The position numbers and the translations under genes are program-made. The notes beneath the pieces are model-generated. The model did not search any database, had not been told where the DNA came from, and saw only the letters and a list, made by a program, of their open reading frames with translations. Source: DASSUW01 sp963792385 (lineage in GTDB: Bacteria; Actinomycetota; Thermoleophilia; Solirubrobacterales; Solirubrobacteraceae). From it: 64,000 bases of DNA. The stretch lies in NCBI GenBank assembly GCA_963792385.1, contig CAWBVZ010000011.1:280991-344990 (forward strand), in the 5' to 3' direction. This document shows, piece by piece, positions 62,159 through 64,000 of the stretch (position 1 is its first letter; each line of letters opens with the position of its first letter).

Positions 62159-62508
62159 TGGCGTCGTACTCGGTCAACGAACGGGGCGTGGCGCGCGCCC
62201 GCCAGCTGATCGAGGCGCGCCAGTACGTGCTCGACAGCGACTGGGGGGAGTCGCAGCCGCGCGCCGAGGCCGAGAACGCGTTCCTGAAGTCGCACTCGTG
62301 GGACGAGTACGCCGAGTGGCATCTCGGGCTCACCGACGGGGCCAACGACGAGACGAAGGCCAGGTACGCGTTCGTCTACGGCGACTTCCGCCGGATCCAC
62401 CGGATGGGCCTGATCGCGTGTCTCTATCGGGCCGCCGAATGGCGCCACAAGGACGTCGAGCTCGCCGCGCACGAGCTGCTCCAGCTGCTCGACAGCACGA
62501 GCGCGTGA
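62158..62508 (+). CDS. conserved hypothetical 116-residue protein
   Basis: A small protein with VNERGVARARQLIEARQYVL, DSDWGESQPRAEAENAFL, SHSWDEYAEWHLGLT and YGDFRRIHRMGLIACLYRAA. It is rich in aromatic and charged residues and has no membrane segment. It looks like a well-conserved actinobacterial protein of unknown function. It is coupled by one base to the flavoprotein gene and by a 4-base overlap to the glycolipid-binding gene, so the three form one operon. Confidence 0.7.
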   Translation: MASYSVNERGVARARQLIEARQYVLDSDWGESQPRAEAENAFLKSHSWDEYAEWHLGLTDGANDETKARYAFVYGDFRRIHRMGLIACLYRAAEWRHKDVELAAHELLQLLDSTSA

Positions 62509-63077
62509 ACCTGCCGCCGTTCGCGGCCTGGCAGCACCGCGACGCGCGCGACGGCTTCGAGGTCGTGTTCTTTGACGACTGCGACGACCGCATCAGCATC
62601 GAGGGACACACGGCCGCGGTCGAGGAGGGCGAGCCGTTTGCGGTCCGGTACGCGATCGAGCTCGACCGCCACTGGCGCACGCGCTCGGCGCAGGTGAGCG
62701 GCCAGTCGTCCCAAGGGACCCGGTCCGTGCGGCTCGAGGCCGACGGCGACGGCCGCTGGCGCGTCGACGGCCGCGCGGCCCCGCAGCTCGACGGATGCCT
62801 CGACGTCGACCTCGAGTCCTCGTCGCTGACCAACGCGTTCCCGGTCAACCGGCTGCGCCTGGAGCCGGGCGATCGCGCGGACGCGCCGGCCGCGTACGTG
62901 CGTGCGCTCGACCTCGCCGTCGAGCGCCTCGAGCAGGGCTACGTGCGCATCGACGACGGCACCGGCGGCGGGCGCTACGACTACACCTCGCCCGCGTTCG
63001 ACTTCCGCTGCGAGCTCGTCTACGACGCGGCCGGACTCGTCCTCGACTACCCCGGGATCGCCTCGCGGGAGGCCTAG
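62505..63077 (+). CDS. putative glycolipid-binding domain protein (PF06475-like)
   Basis: A 190-residue beta-rich protein: DGFEVVFFDDCDDRISIEGH, FAVRYAIELDRHWRTRSAQV, GDGRWRVDGRAAPQLDGCLD, DVDLESSSLTNAFPVNRLRL. This is the usual motif series of the putative glycolipid-binding (DUF1089) family. GTG 62505 overlaps the preceding stop. No signal peptide is seen, so it is probably cytoplasmic. The ligand is unknown. Confidence 0.78.
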   Translation: MNLPPFAAWQHRDARDGFEVVFFDDCDDRISIEGHTAAVEEGEPFAVRYAIELDRHWRTRSAQVSGQSSQGTRSVRLEADGDGRWRVDGRAAPQLDGCLDVDLESSSLTNAFPVNRLRLEPGDRADAPAAYVRALDLAVERLEQGYVRIDDGTGGGRYDYTSPAFDFRCELVYDAAGLVLDYPGIASREA

Positions 63078-63089
63078 AGTTAACGCAGC

Positions 63090-63554
63090 GTGACCGACGA
63101 TCACGGCAGATCTCCCGCCGAGCGGTTCGTGGCCGAGAGCCTCGAGGACCCGAGGAGCGCCGGCCGGCCGTTCTCCGACCGGGCACGGCTGACGCGGCGG
63201 TCGTTGGAGGATTACCTCAAGGCCGGCATGCGGCCGCGCTGGATGGAGCGGCTGATCGAGATCGAGCGCGGGATGGCGCGTGAGCGCGAGCGCCTCGCCG
63301 AGGTCTACGCGTTGCTGCACGAGGAGTGCGGCGACGACCGGCCGCGGTTCTCCCAGCGCTGGCGCGCGGTCGCGCGCTCGTGGCCGTTCGAGGATCTCAA
63401 CGAGCTGATCCGGACCCACAACGAGTGGTATCCGGTCGAGCGCGATCTCCCGATGGACCTGCGCACGCGCGACTACGTGCTCATCAACGGCCGCTCATAC
63501 CGCCGGCCCGAGCTCGGGCCGGCGTGGGTGTTGGAGCACTTCCCGGCACGCTAG
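63090..63554 (+). CDS. hypothetical 154-residue protein
   Basis: A hydrophilic, arginine- and glutamate-rich helical protein (RRSLEDYLKAGMRPRWMERL, EIERGMARERERLAEVYALL) with a C-terminal part DYVLINGRSYRRPELGPAWV. No family is recognised. GTG 63090 lies 12 bases after the glycolipid-binding gene and probably belongs to the same transcript, which ends at the hairpin shortly after. Confidence 0.65.
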   Translation: MTDDHGRSPAERFVAESLEDPRSAGRPFSDRARLTRRSLEDYLKAGMRPRWMERLIEIERGMARERERLAEVYALLHEECGDDRPRFSQRWRAVARSWPFEDLNELIRTHNEWYPVERDLPMDLRTRDYVLINGRSYRRPELGPAWVLEHFPAR

Positions 63555-63588
63555 GCACCCACGCGCGCCCGCGCGCGCGAGGCAATGA

Positions 63589-63618
63589 AAAAGGGCGGCC
63601 ATCCGGCCGCCCCTTTTC
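63589..63618. terminator. bidirectional intrinsic terminator
   Basis: AAAAAGGGCGGCC (63589-63601), loop ATCC, GGCCGCCCCTTTT (63606-63618). A strong GC stem flanked by A and T runs on both sides, 34 bases after the last gene. It is the clearest terminator in the window. Confidence 0.85.
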
Positions 63619-64000
63619 ATGTTCCCTCGGGTGACCCGCGAGCGGATCGTCAGTTGCCGGTCCTGCACCGGCGTGAACTGCCGGGAGCGGTACGGGCGTA
63701 CGGACCTGCTCCGGCGTGGCTGCTCAACTTCTCCTCGCCGCGGCAAGGTACCCAGTGGTCAGGACCCCGACAATCCCCCGGACGGGGTAATTGTGATTTT
63801 GCCCCCTGTTCAAACCAAAAACCGGGGAATTGGACGCTTGTTCGACTTTGGAAGTCGGCCGAACCGGCTTAGGTTGCTTTCGGTCACAGCTTGCGCTCCG
63901 GGGGAACGGACACGAGGACTGCAGCACCAGGTCAGGGAAGGCCAGCCGCGCAGGCACGACGGAGGGGAACACGGGATAGGTTCGGGCGCTCGCCGGCAGG
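63619..64000 (+). promoter_or_regulatory. 382-base non-coding leader with a promoter-like site
   Basis: No convincing gene is present; the 63780-63900 part is clearly richer in A and T than its surroundings. TTGGAA (63848-63853) and TAGGTT (63870-63875) are separated by 16 bases and could be a plus-strand promoter. It is likely the long leader of a highly expressed gene just outside the window; rpoB is the obvious candidate given the upstream cluster, but this is not shown here. Confidence 0.4.

Noticed and set aside
63724..63972. Open frame of 82 codons on the minus strand near the right end
   Set aside because: No family resemblance, unusual composition for this genome and it lies across the promoter-like leader.

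Overview
The window is one 64 kb stretch of very GC-rich, densely packed bacterial DNA with many GTG and TTG starts and many 1-4 base start/stop overlaps (ATGA, TGATG, TAATG, TTGA). The gene content fits a high-GC actinobacterium: an InhA-like enoyl reductase, a propionyl-CoA-carboxylase-type carboxyltransferase, MocR, PucR and MEDS-domain regulators, and a secreted TAP-type hydrolase. My best placement is class Thermoleophilia (Solirubrobacterales-like). This is inference from family content and style; no rRNA gene is present to settle it.

Layout. 1-29 kb is a mosaic of short operons. It holds the end of a HhH-GPD repair protein, an ECF-type sigma factor coupled to a cupin, a DHA2 exporter, an AlkZ-like glycosylase next to a secreted TAP hydrolase, and a divergent MocR/AhpD pair. 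It continues with an M48 protease, an SDR/HD pair, a multi-sensor histidine kinase, a peroxiredoxin-like protein and a TetR/hydrolase divergon with a visible operator. A three-gene signalling operon follows (MEDS-STAS, MEDS-HATPase, PAS-GGDEF), then AraC, YdeI, a cupin-SRPBCC fusion, a PucR regulator, an EamA transporter, RNase HI, FrnE, a luciferase-like enzyme, DUF488 and an MFS exporter. 29.1-42.1 kb encodes recognisable ordinary proteins (aldo/keto reductase, NUDIX, hybrid histidine kinase, PLP decarboxylase, M14 carboxypeptidase, zinc alcohol dehydrogenase, FUSC-like membrane protein, AraC, glutamate-cysteine ligase, small secreted protein, sugar dehydrogenase). Nearly all of these are broken by single-base insertions, which looks like a poorly polished assembly patch rather than real decay.

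43-53 kb is a two-component pair followed by a type II fatty-acid synthesis operon: fabD-fabH-fabG-acpP-fabF-accD-maoC-fabI and a fatty-acyl-reductase-like gene. The set supplies malonyl transfer, initiation, elongation, both reductions and, through the MaoC protein, probably the dehydration step; the last gene suggests part of the product is reduced to an aldehyde or alcohol. 53-57 kb carries an endo/exonuclease/phosphatase protein, an epoxide-hydrolase-like enzyme and a secreted GH15 glucoamylase. 57-60.6 kb is the ribosomal/transcription cluster rpmG-secE-nusG-rplK-rplA-rplJ-rplL, ending in a terminator. Four unrelated genes follow where rpoB often lies; the window ends in a non-coding, promoter-like leader that could precede rpoB.

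Most notable non-coding signal: a dispersed family of palindromic elements with arms CGAACGTCAAC / GTTGACGTTCG. They lie at about 9.14, 26.4, 43.1 and 53.15 kb, three of the four between convergent genes. The copy at 26.4 kb is a 215-bp composite with a perfect 22-bp terminal inverted repeat around two tandem hairpins.
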